Assembly: GCA_036841525.1 (NCBI GenBank)
Contig: DAITVZ010000002.1
Span: 1-64,000 of the forward strand
DNA length: 64,000 nucleotides
Source of the DNA: JAAYEA01 sp012689325
GTDB lineage: Bacteria; Chloroflexota; Anaerolineae; JAAYEA01
Direction of reading: 5' to 3'
Shown piece after piece: positions 25,541 to 34,636 of the stretch. A program made the translations under genes and the position numbers. The notes beneath the pieces are model-generated. The model did no database searches. It was not told the DNA's origin and saw nothing but the letters and a program-made list of their open reading frames with translations. Positions within the stretch are counted from its first letter, which is position 1, and each line of letters starts with the position of its first letter.

Positions 25541-27184
25541 ATGAGCGCCAAGATTCGCGTCTATAACCCCATGGGCTACCCACCCAAGGTCACGCCGGTG
25601 CGCATGGCGCCCCGCCTGGACACGCTGGAGGGCAAGACCGTCTATCTGGTGGACTGCCGCTTCGATGATGGCGACCTGCTCATGCAGCAGATGGCCGCGT
25701 GGTTTGCCCAGCACATGCCCTCAGTGCGGACGGTGCTCCGCAGCAAAGCCGGGACGCACCCCGAGGACGACCCAGCCCTCTGGCAGGAGATCCAGGCCAA
25801 GGGCGACGCCGCGGTTGTTGCGGTCGGCCACTGAAGCACCTGCGCGCCGGCGGTCGCCGTGCATTGCGTCACCCTCGAGTCCAAGTATGGCATCCCCACG
25901 GCCTCGGTGCACACCGACTCGTTCGTGGACGCCGTCACCCAAACGGTCTGGGCGCTGGGCATGCCCAACGTCCGCTTTGTCTATGTCCCCCAGCCCACCA
26001 TGGGCAAGTCCCCAGTCGAGCTGCGCGCCTACGTGGATGGTCTCGATCCCGTCACGGGGATACCGGTGATGCGCGAGGTCATCGACGCCCTCACCCGGCC
26101 GCTGAGCGAGGACGACCAGAAGCAGGTGAGCTTTGACCGTTCCACGCCGCGCTTTGTGGAGCCAGACACCGAAGCGAACCTGCAACAGTTGTTCATGGAT
26201 AACCACTGGACCGACTATCTGCCGATTGTCCTTCCCACCGAGGAGCGCGTGGAGGCGATGCTGCGCGCCACCAGCCACCGCCCCGCCGAGATCGTGGGCC
26301 GCCTGCGCCCCACCTCCACCCGCGAAGCGTGGGAGTTCACCGTGGAGAAAGTGGCCGTGAATGCCGTGATGGCGGGGGCCAAGCCCGAGTTTTTCCCCGT
26401 GATCTTGGCCTTGGCTTCCACGGGCGCCTCGGCGCGCGGCTCCACCACCAGCTCGGCTGCGGCCATGGTGGTGGTCAATGGTCCCGTGCGCCGCGAGATC
26501 CAGATGAACTGCGGCACCGGCGCCATGGGCCCCTATAACCACGCCAACGCCACCATCGGCCGGGCCTACGGCCTCTTCTCCCAGAACCTGCAGGGCGGGT
26601 CTGTCCCGGGCCACACCTACCTGGGCTCGCAGGGCAACAACTATGCCTACACCAACATCTGCTTTGCCGAGAACGAGGAACGCAGCCCTTGGGAACCCTT
26701 CCATGTGCAGAAGGGCTTCCAAGCCGACGAGAGCGTGGTGAGCGCCTTCACCGGCTGCCGCTCCACGGCGTTCACCCTGGGCGTGCGCGAAAAGTACTGG
26801 CGAGAGCATCTGCGCAACCTGCTGCGAGGCCTGGACCCGCACAACGCTCCCACCTTTATCCTGGATCCCATCACCGCCAACTTGTTCGTCGTCCGCGGCG
26901 GGTTTGACTCCAAGGAAAAGCTCATCGACTGGGTCTACGAGAACGCCACCATGCCTGCCGGCGAGTACTGGGACTACCAGCTCATCGTAAACTATGTGCT
27001 GCCCAAGGCACTGCAGGGGGTGGAGCCCTACGCCACGCACCTGAAGGCGCGCCCTGACGCGCTCATCAAGATGTACCGGCGCGATGAAATCCAGGTCGTG
27101 GTGGTCGGCGGCGAGACGAACGGCTACTGGCGGATCATGGGATGCGGTTACCGCAAGAGCGCCTCCGTGGACAAGTGGAAGTAG
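25541..27184 (+). CDS. UGSC-family selenoprotein with in-frame UGA (Sec98)
   Basis: Reading continues in frame through a TGA at 25832-25834, giving a 547-residue protein with VVAVGH-Sec-STCAPAVAV at residue 98. Upstream (DTLEGKTVYLVDCRFDDGDLLMQQM) and downstream (LESKYGIPTASVHTDSFVD) segments form one continuous thioredoxin-fold-like domain of the UGSC (seleno)protein type, in which a Sec/Cys-x-x-Cys pair is the redox centre; here it is U-S-T-C. A hairpin with a GGTC loop begins just downstream of the UGA, as in bacterial SECIS elements. Residues about 200-547 form a second domain (TSTREAWEFTVEKVAVNAVMAG, MNCGTGAMGPYNHANATIGR) that I cannot name. No start codon with a ribosome site follows the TGA until well inside the domain. 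SelA/B/C/D would have to be elsewhere. Function probably redox or C-S/C-X chemistry; unproven. Confidence 0.85.
25846..25862 (+). promoter_or_regulatory. SECIS-like hairpin after the UGA
   Basis: GCCGGC and GCCG-T-GC pair (one bulged T) around the apical loop GGTC at 25852-25855. The loop starts after 17 bases from the UGA and has G in its first two positions, matching the loose consensus for bacterial SECIS elements recognised by SelB. Confidence 0.6.
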
Positions 27185-27208
27185 GCAGGATCGATTGGTC
27201 GCCCACTG

Positions 27209-27242
27209 CCAAGGCCCGGCTCGCCATGGAGCTGGGCCTTGG
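27209..27242 (+). terminator. Intrinsic terminator after the selenoprotein gene
   Basis: CCAAGGCCC pairs with GGGCCTTGG, with an inner GCTC/GAGC pair; the stem is followed by TGCTTTCG. It isolates the selenoprotein from the next transcription unit. Confidence 0.75.
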
Positions 27243-27290
27243 TGCTTTCGCCGCCGGCGCCCATCCTCGCGATGAAAGCGGGCCAGCAAC

Positions 27291-27319
27291 TTGGGGATTT
27301 CCTCTGTGTTCTGTATAAT
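27291..27319 (+). promoter_or_regulatory. Sigma70-type promoter of the plsC-like/UMF1 genes
   Basis: TTGGGG, 17 bases, perfect TATAAT; 35 bases before the ATG at 27354. Confidence 0.65.
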
Positions 27320-27353
27320 GGATGGTAGCTACAGCGGGGACGCGAGGAGCCAG

Positions 27354-28124
27354 ATGACCGCAACGCCAGTGACCGGGGATGCCCCCCTCACAACCCTTCG
27401 ATATCCACGCAGGAGGATCGTGCGCAGCGTTCTGCGCCGCCTAATACAGGTCGGCTTCTCGCTGCTGACCGACTTTGAGATCAGGGGTCAGGAGAACCTC
27501 CCACGGCAAGGCCCCTTGCTGGTGGTGGCTAATCACTTCGCCTTCGTCGACCCCGCCGCGGTCATCCGCGCCGTGCCCTGGCCCATCGAGTTCGTGGGCG
27601 GCTTTCACATGCCCAACGCCCCTTCCTTCGTGACCTGGATACCCAAGATTTGGGGTTTCCTGCCGGTCTTTCGCGGCGCTTATTCTCGCCAGGCCCTGCG
27701 CGACGCTGAGGCGATCCTGGCCCAGAGGGGCGTGCTTGGGATTTTCCCCGAGGCCGGCAGTTGGGCCTCGGTGCTGCGCCCGGCGCGCCCAGGCACCGCC
27801 TTTCTCGCCGACCGCACCGGCGCGCAGATCCTGCCCATCGGGCTCGACGGCCTCGTCGAGGTTTTCCCCCGCTTGCGGCACGGGCGCCGGTCCCACGTCA
27901 CCGTCAATATCGGCAAGCCTTTCGGTCCCCTGGCCGCCGGCGGGCACGGACGCCAGCACCGGGAGCAGCTCGAGGAGATCGGCCACAGCATCATGCGACG
28001 TATCGCCGAGTTGATCCCTCCGGAGAAGCGCGGCCACTACTCGGACGATGCCGCCATTCGGGCCGCCGCGCAGGGCACCGAAATCTACCCCTTTGACCAG
28101 GCGCCGGACGAGGCCAAACCCTAG
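27354..28124 (+). CDS. PlsC-like acyltransferase (second copy)
   Basis: A 256-residue lysophospholipid-acyltransferase-family protein. The catalytic HX4D is NHFAFVD (about residues 59-65), then VFRGAYSRQAL and FPEAGSW in place of the usual PEGTRS, so the substrate-binding motif is altered relative to the housekeeping copy at 6515. ATG 27354 follows GAGGAGCCAG; an earlier in-frame start at 27291 lies in the promoter. It may acylate a different acceptor than lysophosphatidic acid. It is followed by a UMF1-family transporter, probably in the same transcript. Confidence 0.85.
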   Translation: MTATPVTGDAPLTTLRYPRRRIVRSVLRRLIQVGFSLLTDFEIRGQENLPRQGPLLVVANHFAFVDPAAVIRAVPWPIEFVGGFHMPNAPSFVTWIPKIWGFLPVFRGAYSRQALRDAEAILAQRGVLGIFPEAGSWASVLRPARPGTAFLADRTGAQILPIGLDGLVEVFPRLRHGRRSHVTVNIGKPFGPLAAGGHGRQHREQLEEIGHSIMRRIAELIPPEKRGHYSDDAAIRAAAQGTEIYPFDQAPDEAKP

Positions 28125-28169
28125 CCGCGCCCGCTCCGACCCCAGAATACCGTCCCCGAGGAGAGCTAC

Positions 28170-29540
28170 ATGCAGAATCGAGATGTGACGCCAGCCTCAC
28201 GCCGCAGCCAGTGGGCCTGGTACTTGTATGACTTTGGCAACTCGGCCTACGCCGCGGTAGTGCTTCTGGCCGTCTATGCCGCCTACTTTCAGGGCCAGGT
28301 CGTGGGAGGCGCCGAGGGTTCCCGGCTCTGGGGCCTGTCCGTCGGCCTCGCCATGCTGGTCGTGGCCCTGTCCTCGCCGATTTTGGGCACCATCGCCGAC
28401 TTTTCCGGCAGCAAGAAGCGCTTCCTCTTTTTCTTCACGGCGGTCTCTTGCGTATTCACCGCGCTCCTCTTCTTCGTGAAGCCCGGCGATGTCCTCACGG
28501 GCATGGTGTTCTTCATTGTGGCGGAGGTCGGCTATCGCAGCGCGCAGGTCTTCTATAACGCCCTGCTCCCCGAGATCGCCACGCCTGAAGAGCTGGGGCG
28601 CGTCTCCGGCAACGGCTGGGCCATCGGCTCGGCAGGCGGCATCGTCTGCCTGCTCATCATCCTACCCCTGATCATGCTGGTCAAGGGCACGGTGATCGTG
28701 CGGGTCTCTTTCCTGATCACCGCCATCTTTTTCGCGGCATCGACCATCCCCATATGGCTTTGGCTCAAGGAAAAGGCCGAGCCGCAGCCTTTGCCCCAGG
28801 GAGAGACCTACCTCAGCATCGGCTGGAAGCGGCTCGTGCGTACCTTCCGGGCTGTGACGCGCTATCGCGAGTTCGTCAAGTTCATGGTGGCTTTCCTGGT
28901 CTACAACGACGGCATCATCATGGCCCTGGACTTTGCCGCCATCCTCGGCGCCGTGCTCTATGGGCTGAACCAGCAGCAGCTTATCATCATGATGATCATC
29001 GTCCAGTTCACCAGCGTCGCGGGCGCCTGGCTCTTTGGCCTGCTGGCTGAGCGCCTCAGCTTTAAGCGCGCGCTGGTCGCTGCCCTGATCGTGATGCTGG
29101 GCTCCATCGTCTGGATGTTCCTCAACAGATCGGCCATCGCCTTCTTCGCCGTCGCGGCGCTGGCAGGGTTCGCCCTCACTGGGGTCCAGTCGCTCAGCCG
29201 CGCCATGGCGGGCATCTTTGCCCCCGCAGGTCGCAGCGCCGAGTTCTATGGTTTCTTTGCGACCTCAGGGCGCACCTCGTCCTTCATCGGCCCCACCATC
29301 TATGGTTGGATCGCCCTCGCCGCCGCGCGCTGGTACGAGGGTCAGGGCCAGGTCCTCCTGGCGGCTGAGCAGTCCGGCCATCGGGTAGCCATCCTTTCCA
29401 TCGGGCTCTTCCTCATCGTGGGCCTGGTGTTGCTCACCTTTGTCGATCCGGCCAAGGGCCTCGCCGCAGCCGCCCTCCCCGAACCAGGCCAAACCAGCGA
29501 CACTGCGCCGGTGGGATCCAAGGTCGGCCTCTCCGGCTGA
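28170..29540 (+). CDS. UMF1-family MFS transporter (Atg22-like)
   Basis: A 456-residue integral membrane protein with twelve predicted helices. WAWYLYDFGNSAYAAVV at the N-terminus is the hallmark of the UMF1 (Atg22-like) branch of the major facilitator superfamily; GYRSAQVFYNALLPEIATPEELGRVSG and TGVQSLSRAMAGIFAPAG fit the same branch. Eukaryotic Atg22 exports amino acids from the vacuole; the bacterial substrates are unknown. ATG 28170 has a GAGGAG ribosome site. It follows the acyltransferase by 45 bases and ends at a strong terminator. Confidence 0.9.
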   Translation: MQNRDVTPASRRSQWAWYLYDFGNSAYAAVVLLAVYAAYFQGQVVGGAEGSRLWGLSVGLAMLVVALSSPILGTIADFSGSKKRFLFFFTAVSCVFTALLFFVKPGDVLTGMVFFIVAEVGYRSAQVFYNALLPEIATPEELGRVSGNGWAIGSAGGIVCLLIILPLIMLVKGTVIVRVSFLITAIFFAASTIPIWLWLKEKAEPQPLPQGETYLSIGWKRLVRTFRAVTRYREFVKFMVAFLVYNDGIIMALDFAAILGAVLYGLNQQQLIIMMIIVQFTSVAGAWLFGLLAERLSFKRALVAALIVMLGSIVWMFLNRSAIAFFAVAALAGFALTGVQSLSRAMAGIFAPAGRSAEFYGFFATSGRTSSFIGPTIYGWIALAAARWYEGQGQVLLAAEQSGHRVAILSIGLFLIVGLVLLTFVDPAKGLAAAALPEPGQTSDTAPVGSKVGLSG

Positions 29541-29545
29541 CGCAA

Positions 29546-29581
29546 CATGGCCTCCCGAGCAGATCCGCTCGGGAGGCCATG
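29546..29581. terminator. Bidirectional intrinsic terminator
   Basis: A perfect 15-bp inverted repeat (CATGGCCTCCCGAGC and complement) with a 6-base loop between the convergent UMF1 and UroD-fold genes. Confidence 0.8.
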
Positions 29582-29606
29582 GCTTGTCCTCGGCGCAACG
29601 GCCGGC

Positions 29607-30698
29607 TCAGGTGTACCGGCCAAACTCGTGATAGGCCGTCAGCAGCGCCGCGATGTTCTCCGGCGGCGTGTCCGCCTGGATATTGTGCGCTGTGCCCAGG
29701 ATATAGCCGCCTCCCGGCGCCAGCGCGGCGATGCGTTCCTGCACCTCCCATGCGACCTGCTCCGGCGTGCCAAAAGGCAGCGTCCGCTGAATCGAGATTC
29801 CGCCATGGAATCCCAGGCGCTGACCATACTCGGCCTTGAGCGCCCTGTGATCCATGCCGGCCGCCTCGGGTTGCAGCGACTGGAGCACGTCCAGCCCCCG
29901 CTCGATCAGCAACGGCACCAGCGCTCGCACCGAGCCGCAGGTGTGATGCATGACGCTGACCCCGTGGCGCCTGGCAATGGCGCAATAGTCGGCAAAGCCC
30001 CTCCCCAGGAACTCCGCCCACATTCTGGGCGAGACCAGCGGGCCCGCTTGCGAGCCAAAGTCGTCGCCCGTGAGCAAGATATCCAACTGGCCGCGCGCGG
30101 CAGTAAGGATCCGCTCCTCATACTCGCCGTAGAACTGGCTGATCCGGCCCAAAACCGCGTGGGCCATTTCGGGCCGCTCCACCATATCCATCAGGATGCG
30201 CTCGACCCCGCGCAGGTACATGGCGGGCTTGAGCTGAGCGACCCGATTGAGCCGGTCGCCCATAAACACCGCGGCGCGCCCGGCTCGGTGAACCGCTTCG
30301 CACTGCGCCGCGATCGCGCTATAGTCGAACCAGTCCGCCGACGGCCAACCGGCGTAAGCCTCCACTTCGGCGACGCTATCGGCGGCGGCCAGCGGGGACT
30401 CGGCCACCTCCATGTACTGCTCCAGGCCATGCGCCACCTGCACGCTCACTGGCCGGCGCAGCACCCCCCAGATGTCCCGGTCGCAGCCATCGGCTCGCCG
30501 CTCCAACGCCGGACCGATGTAGCCAGGCCCTTCGATGTACCGCAGGTCCACATCATGCTCATCCAGGAATTCGGCATAGGTCCGGCCGGTAGCGCGCTCG
30601 ATGCTACGGATGCACCCGCTGGACGCCCAAAAGTCGATGGGTACCCGGTCAGGCTCCCTGTGTTGTAGCGCCAGCTTGACCCTCGTGCGAGAATCCAT
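29607..30698 (-). CDS. Uroporphyrinogen decarboxylase-fold protein, copy 2
   Basis: A 363-residue UroD/MtaA-superfamily barrel. It begins MDSRTRVKLALQHREPDRVPIDF and contains TGDDFGSQAGPLVSPRMW, HHTCGSVRALVPLLIERGLDVLQSLQPEAAGM and GGGYILGTAHNIQADTPPENI. The His-His-x-Cys-Gly segment suggests a metal-binding methyltransferase-like site. ATG 30698 is preferred by family alignment, although the nearest GGAGG is 13 bases away; in-frame codons upstream overlap the preceding gene's stop. It is the last gene of the CoA-transferase/GNAT/FAD operon and ends at the bidirectional terminator. Substrate unknown. Confidence 0.83.
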   Translation of the reverse strand: MDSRTRVKLALQHREPDRVPIDFWASSGCIRSIERATGRTYAEFLDEHDVDLRYIEGPGYIGPALERRADGCDRDIWGVLRRPVSVQVAHGLEQYMEVAESPLAAADSVAEVEAYAGWPSADWFDYSAIAAQCEAVHRAGRAAVFMGDRLNRVAQLKPAMYLRGVERILMDMVERPEMAHAVLGRISQFYGEYEERILTAARGQLDILLTGDDFGSQAGPLVSPRMWAEFLGRGFADYCAIARRHGVSVMHHTCGSVRALVPLLIERGLDVLQSLQPEAAGMDHRALKAEYGQRLGFHGGISIQRTLPFGTPEQVAWEVQERIAALAPGGGYILGTAHNIQADTPPENIAALLTAYHEFGRYT

Positions 30699-30752
30699 GA
30701 CGACCGCTCGGCCTCCCCTCTTTTCCGCGCCCGCGAGCGCGCCCCCAACCAA

Positions 30753-32021
30753 CTACTCGCGCCTGCGGCCTTGCCCGATCTCGGCGCCCTGCTCGATCAG
30801 CGTCCGCTGCAATGCCTTGATGTCCACCTGCTTGGGCTCCACTCCCGCCCTGGCGCAGAGCGCCGCTGAGGTACCTGCCGCTTGCCCCAGACACATACAC
30901 GGCCCGATGGAGCGCCACGACTCGAAAGCTGGCTGATCGCTAGACATGCACCGCCCCGCCACCAACATCCCGTCCACGTCCTTGGGCAACATGCAGCGAT
31001 AGGGGATCTCGTAGCCCTCGTGTTCGAGGAAGCGCCGATACCCATAGTAGTGAATGATCGGCTTGGAGGCCATGGCCATGCTGTCCTCGAAGCGCGCCCC
31101 GCCCAACACGTCTTCCGCGGTGATCTTGTACAGCCCCTCGATGAAGCGGGTCTGGCGGATCCCCAGCATCGGCCCCGTCTCGACGATCTCGGCATCGGCT
31201 AACTGCGGGTCGTGCGCCTTGCGCGCTTTCAGGTCTTCATAGACGGCCAGCCTGGTGCGTATCTCTGCATCCGTCAGCTCCCGCGCATCGACGGCGTTGA
31301 TCGGCCCCGCCTTGGGCCCCCAGAGGCATGGCGCCGAATAGACCCCCGCACCGTGCACGTGGTGCTCGTTCGGGAGCCCCGCCACCTTGTAGATCAGGAT
31401 ATCGATCAGCCGCGGCGCCTCGTCATGGACCGTCTGCCAGTACGCTGCTCCAGCCCTAATCGCCACGTCTCCGTCGCCGCTGGCGTCGATGATTACCTTC
31501 GCGTAGGCCGCCTGCCGCCCGGACTTGTTCTCCCAGATCACGCCAACCACGCGCCGCCCCTCGCGGATGACGTCGCAAAAGTACGTGTGGAACAGGACCT
31601 CAGCGCCCGCCTCGGTGACCATCTTGAGCATGACATACTTGAGTTTCTCCGTGTCCACGCCATAGCTGAAGGACAGCTGGCCCGGCGCCGTCGGATAAAC
31701 CTTCTGCTTGTTATGCGTGGTGATGCCCAGCCCGCCCAGCTCTTTCAGGCGCAGGATCACCTCTTCGCCGATGCCTCGGGTCGTCTGCAGGCCGTCCGGC
31801 TCGCGCTCATTCCGGAACCCGTTGATCTGCGGCATGATGGCAGCCGTGGCCGTGCCGCCAAAGAAGGGAAAGCGCTCGATGATCAGCGTCTTGGCCCCGT
31901 TTCGCGCGGCGGCCACCGCCGCCGCGAATCCCGCCGCCCCGCCTCCGACGATGATGACATCGTATTCGCCATAGACCGGCAGCTCTTTGGCGGGCTCCAC
32001 ATAGGTGCGTCCAGTGCTCAC
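30753..32021 (-). CDS. FAD-dependent oxidoreductase (FAD_oxidored family)
   Basis: A 422-residue flavoprotein. The dinucleotide-binding fold is YDVIIVGGGAAGFAAAVAAARNG with IERFPFFGGTATAA; further FAD contacts are KVIIDASGDGDVAIRAGA and GMLVAGRCMSSDQPAFESWRSIGPCMCLGQAAG at the C-terminus. This is the FAD_oxidored (PF12831) pattern, common in polysaccharide-degrading bacteria beside glycoside hydrolases, where some members oxidise sugar derivatives. I chose GTG 32021 because AGGAGG lies four bases upstream; ATG 32042 would add seven residues. It lies within an operon between GNAT and UroD-fold genes. Substrate unknown. Confidence 0.85.
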   Translation of the reverse strand: MSTGRTYVEPAKELPVYGEYDVIIVGGGAAGFAAAVAAARNGAKTLIIERFPFFGGTATAAIMPQINGFRNEREPDGLQTTRGIGEEVILRLKELGGLGITTHNKQKVYPTAPGQLSFSYGVDTEKLKYVMLKMVTEAGAEVLFHTYFCDVIREGRRVVGVIWENKSGRQAAYAKVIIDASGDGDVAIRAGAAYWQTVHDEAPRLIDILIYKVAGLPNEHHVHGAGVYSAPCLWGPKAGPINAVDARELTDAEIRTRLAVYEDLKARKAHDPQLADAEIVETGPMLGIRQTRFIEGLYKITAEDVLGGARFEDSMAMASKPIIHYYGYRRFLEHEGYEIPYRCMLPKDVDGMLVAGRCMSSDQPAFESWRSIGPCMCLGQAAGTSAALCARAGVEPKQVDIKALQRTLIEQGAEIGQGRRRE

Positions 32022-32058
32022 TCGTCCTCCTGACTCGATCATTCTACCCCGCTCGGCT

Positions 32059-32496
32059 CTAGTCCAAATGCTTCTCTAGAAGCAGCGCCTCGTCCTCAAA
32101 CCCATGTCTTCTGTAGAAGGCGATGGCGCGCGCGTTATCGGGCATGGTGCTCACCGAGACCTCCGCGCAACCCAGCGCCGCCGCGCGCCGCACGAGCTCG
32201 TCCATCAAGGCGCCGCCTATTCCCCGGCCCCGCGCTCCCTCTCGCACCACCAGCTCCTCGATCAGGACCGAGCTGCCGGCATGATAGAGCCCCGGGCGGC
32301 AGGAGTAGCTCAGCATGCCGACGGGCCGCGCACCCTCTTGGGCGATCAGCACGGCGCTCCCAGGAAACCCGAGGTATGACCCCACATACTCGGCCGTGAC
32401 GGGGCTCTCCTCCCCCTCACCGCGGGCCAACTCGCGCACCAGGTCCGCGATCGTCTCGGCATCGCCAGGCTCCGCTTGGCGGATCACGCACGCCAT
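32059..32496 (-). CDS. GNAT-family N-acetyltransferase
   Basis: A 145-residue acetyltransferase that should move an acetyl group from acetyl-CoA to an amine. It begins IRQAEPGDAETIADLV (beta1-alpha1), has the acetyl-CoA loop VVREGARGRGIGGALM (about residues 84-98; R-x-x-G-x-G/A) and ends with AIAFYRRHGFEDE. Full length for a single GNAT domain. It sits between the CoA-transferase (20-base gap) and FAD oxidoreductase genes on the minus strand, so it belongs to that operon. The acceptor is unknown. Confidence 0.9.
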   Translation of the reverse strand: MACVIRQAEPGDAETIADLVRELARGEGEESPVTAEYVGSYLGFPGSAVLIAQEGARPVGMLSYSCRPGLYHAGSSVLIEELVVREGARGRGIGGALMDELVRRAAALGCAEVSVSTMPDNARAIAFYRRHGFEDEALLLEKHLD

Positions 32497-32517
32497 CCTC
32501 TTTCCCCTTCCCTTATG

Positions 32518-33732
32518 TCAATCCTGTGACGTGCCATGCTGGTACACCGCACCGCTTGTGATCAGCGCGGCGACCCGCTCAGGCGCATAGCCCAGCAGGT
32601 CCGTCAGCACCTGGGTCGTGTGCTCCCCCAGAAGCGGGGCGTGCTCGCGCACCTCGCCCGGCGTCTCGGACATGTGAAATGATGACCCCGCAATCTTGAG
32701 CCGGCCGATATCGGGCTGGTCGAGATCAACCACCATCTTGCGATGGTTGACGTTCGGGTCATGGACCACCTGGTCGATGGTGTTGATCTGCGAGCACGGC
32801 AACTCGTGCCGGGCCAGGATGCTCAACCATTCGCCAGTCGCCTTGGTCGCCATGACCTCTTCCAGGATCGGCAACAGCTCGTCGGCATGCTCCACCCGCG
32901 ACGGGTTGGTTTGGAAGCGCGGGAGCGCTGCCAAATCAGGGCGCTCGATGGCCTGGCAGTAGCGGACCCACAGCTCGTCGTTGCCGATAGGCACCGACAG
33001 CCAGCCGTCCGCCGTTCGGAAGACCTGGAACGGCACGATGGTGGGGTGGCGCGTCCCCAGCGCATGCGGAATCTGCCCGGACACCGTGTATCGCACAATG
33101 GCATTCTCGAGCATATAGATCAGCGAGTCCACCATGGCGATGTCCACGCGCTGCCCCTGCCCGGTCCGCTCGCGGTGCCAGAGCGCCGCGAGGATGGCGA
33201 TAGCGCAGTGGTGGCCCGCCATCACATCCCCGATCGAGCTGCCGACCCGCACCGGCGGGCCGCCCTCCGTCCCGGTGATGCTCATCAGGCCGCTGAACGC
33301 CTGGGCCACGAGGTCGTAGGCTGGCCGGTTGGCGTATTCGGGGAGCGCGTCATTGCCGAACCCCGAGATGGAGGCATAGATGATCCGCGGGTTGATGGCG
33401 TGAGCCCGCTCGTATGAGAACCCTAACCGCTCCATGGTGCCCACCCGAAAGTTCTCCAGAAGCACATCAGAGACCGCGATGAGGTCGTGAACGATCTCTC
33501 GCGCTTCGGGCTTTTTGAGGTCCAGCACGATCCCCTTCTTGTTGCGGTTGATGCTCACATAATACGCGCTCTTGCCGTCGACAAAGGGACCAAACGTCCT
33601 CGAGTCATCCCCCCACGGCGGCTCAACGTGGATAATCTCGGCCCCTAGGTCTCCCAAGATCATAGAGGTCGTCGGAGCCGCCAGAATCCGCCCCAGGTCG
33701 AGCACCCGCACGTTCTCCAGCGCCTTCGGCAT
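32518..33732 (-). CDS. CaiB/BaiF family (class III) CoA-transferase
   Basis: A 404-residue protein that should transfer CoA between carboxylic acids by a formyl-CoA-transferase-like mechanism. Motifs: ENVRVLDLGRILAAPTTSMILGDLGAEIIHVEPP at the N-terminus, KPEAREIVHDLIAVSDVLLENFRVG, and the catalytic Asp in SIGDVMAGH (about 169). ATG 33732 follows GGGGAGGGAG, and the promoter lies 30 bases upstream. It heads a four-gene operon with GNAT, FAD oxidoreductase and a UroD-fold protein. In that setting it would activate a carboxylic acid (for example a sugar-acid breakdown product). Acid unknown. Confidence 0.92.
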   Translation of the reverse strand: MPKALENVRVLDLGRILAAPTTSMILGDLGAEIIHVEPPWGDDSRTFGPFVDGKSAYYVSINRNKKGIVLDLKKPEAREIVHDLIAVSDVLLENFRVGTMERLGFSYERAHAINPRIIYASISGFGNDALPEYANRPAYDLVAQAFSGLMSITGTEGGPPVRVGSSIGDVMAGHHCAIAILAALWHRERTGQGQRVDIAMVDSLIYMLENAIVRYTVSGQIPHALGTRHPTIVPFQVFRTADGWLSVPIGNDELWVRYCQAIERPDLAALPRFQTNPSRVEHADELLPILEEVMATKATGEWLSILARHELPCSQINTIDQVVHDPNVNHRKMVVDLDQPDIGRLKIAGSSFHMSETPGEVREHAPLLGEHTTQVLTDLLGYAPERVAALITSGAVYQHGTSQD

Positions 33733-33761
33733 TGCTCCCTCCCCTAACTCGGTTGGCCTGC

Positions 33762-33790
33762 AGTATACGGCAGAGGGCGGCATTCCGCAA
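33762..33790 (-). promoter_or_regulatory. Sigma70-type promoter of the CoA-transferase operon
   Basis: Minus-strand TTGCGG, 17 bases, TATACT, 30 bases upstream of the CoA-transferase ATG. Confidence 0.7.
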
Positions 33791-33792
33791 CA

Positions 33793-33825
33793 AAGGGGCC
33801 TCCTGAAGTGATCAGGAGGCCCCTT
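33793..33825 (-). terminator. Intrinsic terminator of the isomerase operon
   Basis: AAGGGGCCTCCTGA pairs perfectly with its complement around a 5-base loop. On the minus strand it is followed by TGTTG; it lies between the isomerase stop at 33856 and the next promoter. Confidence 0.8.
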
Positions 33826-33855
33826 CGGAAGGAGACTAGCGCGTTCCCGGCTCAA

Positions 33856-34629
33856 CTAGCTAAACCGGCTCCGCAAGCCCGCCAGGGCCTGTTCCGCAGC
33901 AGAGAGGGGGTCCAGGCCGGGGCCAAAGAGGTCCACCACGTAAGGGCCGCCATAGCCGATAGCGTCCAGCGCCTGCCTCACCGCCGCCCAGTCGATATCG
34001 CCGTCGCCAAAGAGCAGGTGCCGATGCACCCGCCCCTTGATGTCCTCCAGGTGCAGGTGAACGATATCGGACCCAAGAGCCCTGATGGTAGAGCAGAGGT
34101 CGGCGTCGGTGATCTGGGCGTGCCCGATATCCAGGTTGACCTTCAGGCACGGCGACCCAACCAGCCGCATCATCTCCGCCATCTCCTGGCTGCTTCCCAC
34201 CACCAACAGCGGCTCGGGCTCCAGGGCGATGGTGACATCCGCCCGCTCCGCCAGCGCGCAGAGGGCCTTGAAGCGCTCCACATGTTCAGCCCACTGACGG
34301 GCCTGGTCGACGCTCTTTTCCGCGTTGAGCACCACTATCCCAGCGCCGAGCCAGCGCGCAACCTGCACCGCCCGCTTCTGGTTCTCCCGCCGCCGGTCGG
34401 GCGGCTCGCTATCGCCATGGTAGCTCACGGACGCCAGTCCGATGCCCAGGCGATCGAGGGTCCGGCGCAGCTCCCGGCAGCGCGCCTCGTACAAGAGCTC
34501 GGGGCGAACATCGTCGCGCTCCAGGCAGAGCTCCACGCAGCCGTAGCCCAGCCGGAACAGCTCCTGCGCAGTGCGCTCCACCGGCCAATCGCCAAAACTG
34601 CCAGTGCGGTACCCGAATCGTTCAGTCAT
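33856..34629 (-). CDS. Sugar phosphate isomerase/epimerase (TIM barrel)
   Basis: A 257-residue xylose-isomerase-like barrel. Metal and active-site motifs: TIALEPEP (about 145), NLDIGHAQI (about 175), IVHLHLEDIKGRVHRHLLFGDGDIDW (about 200) and VVDLF near the C-terminus. Members isomerise or epimerise sugars, myo-inosose or hydroxypyruvate. ATG 34629 is favoured by family length (MTERFGYRTGSFGDW is the first beta strand) though GGGGAAGG is 11 bases away. It begins seven bases after the DUF3795-toroid gene and ends the operon at the terminator. A different sequence from the isomerase at 4165. Confidence 0.85.
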   Translation of the reverse strand: MTERFGYRTGSFGDWPVERTAQELFRLGYGCVELCLERDDVRPELLYEARCRELRRTLDRLGIGLASVSYHGDSEPPDRRRENQKRAVQVARWLGAGIVVLNAEKSVDQARQWAEHVERFKALCALAERADVTIALEPEPLLVVGSSQEMAEMMRLVGSPCLKVNLDIGHAQITDADLCSTIRALGSDIVHLHLEDIKGRVHRHLLFGDGDIDWAAVRQALDAIGYGGPYVVDLFGPGLDPLSAAEQALAGLRSRFS

Positions 34630-34636
34630 CAGCGTG

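Noticed and set aside
25859..27184. A separate gene starting at GTG 25859 after the TGA
   Set aside because: No ribosome site precedes it, and the domain is continuous across the TGA; read as selenocysteine instead.
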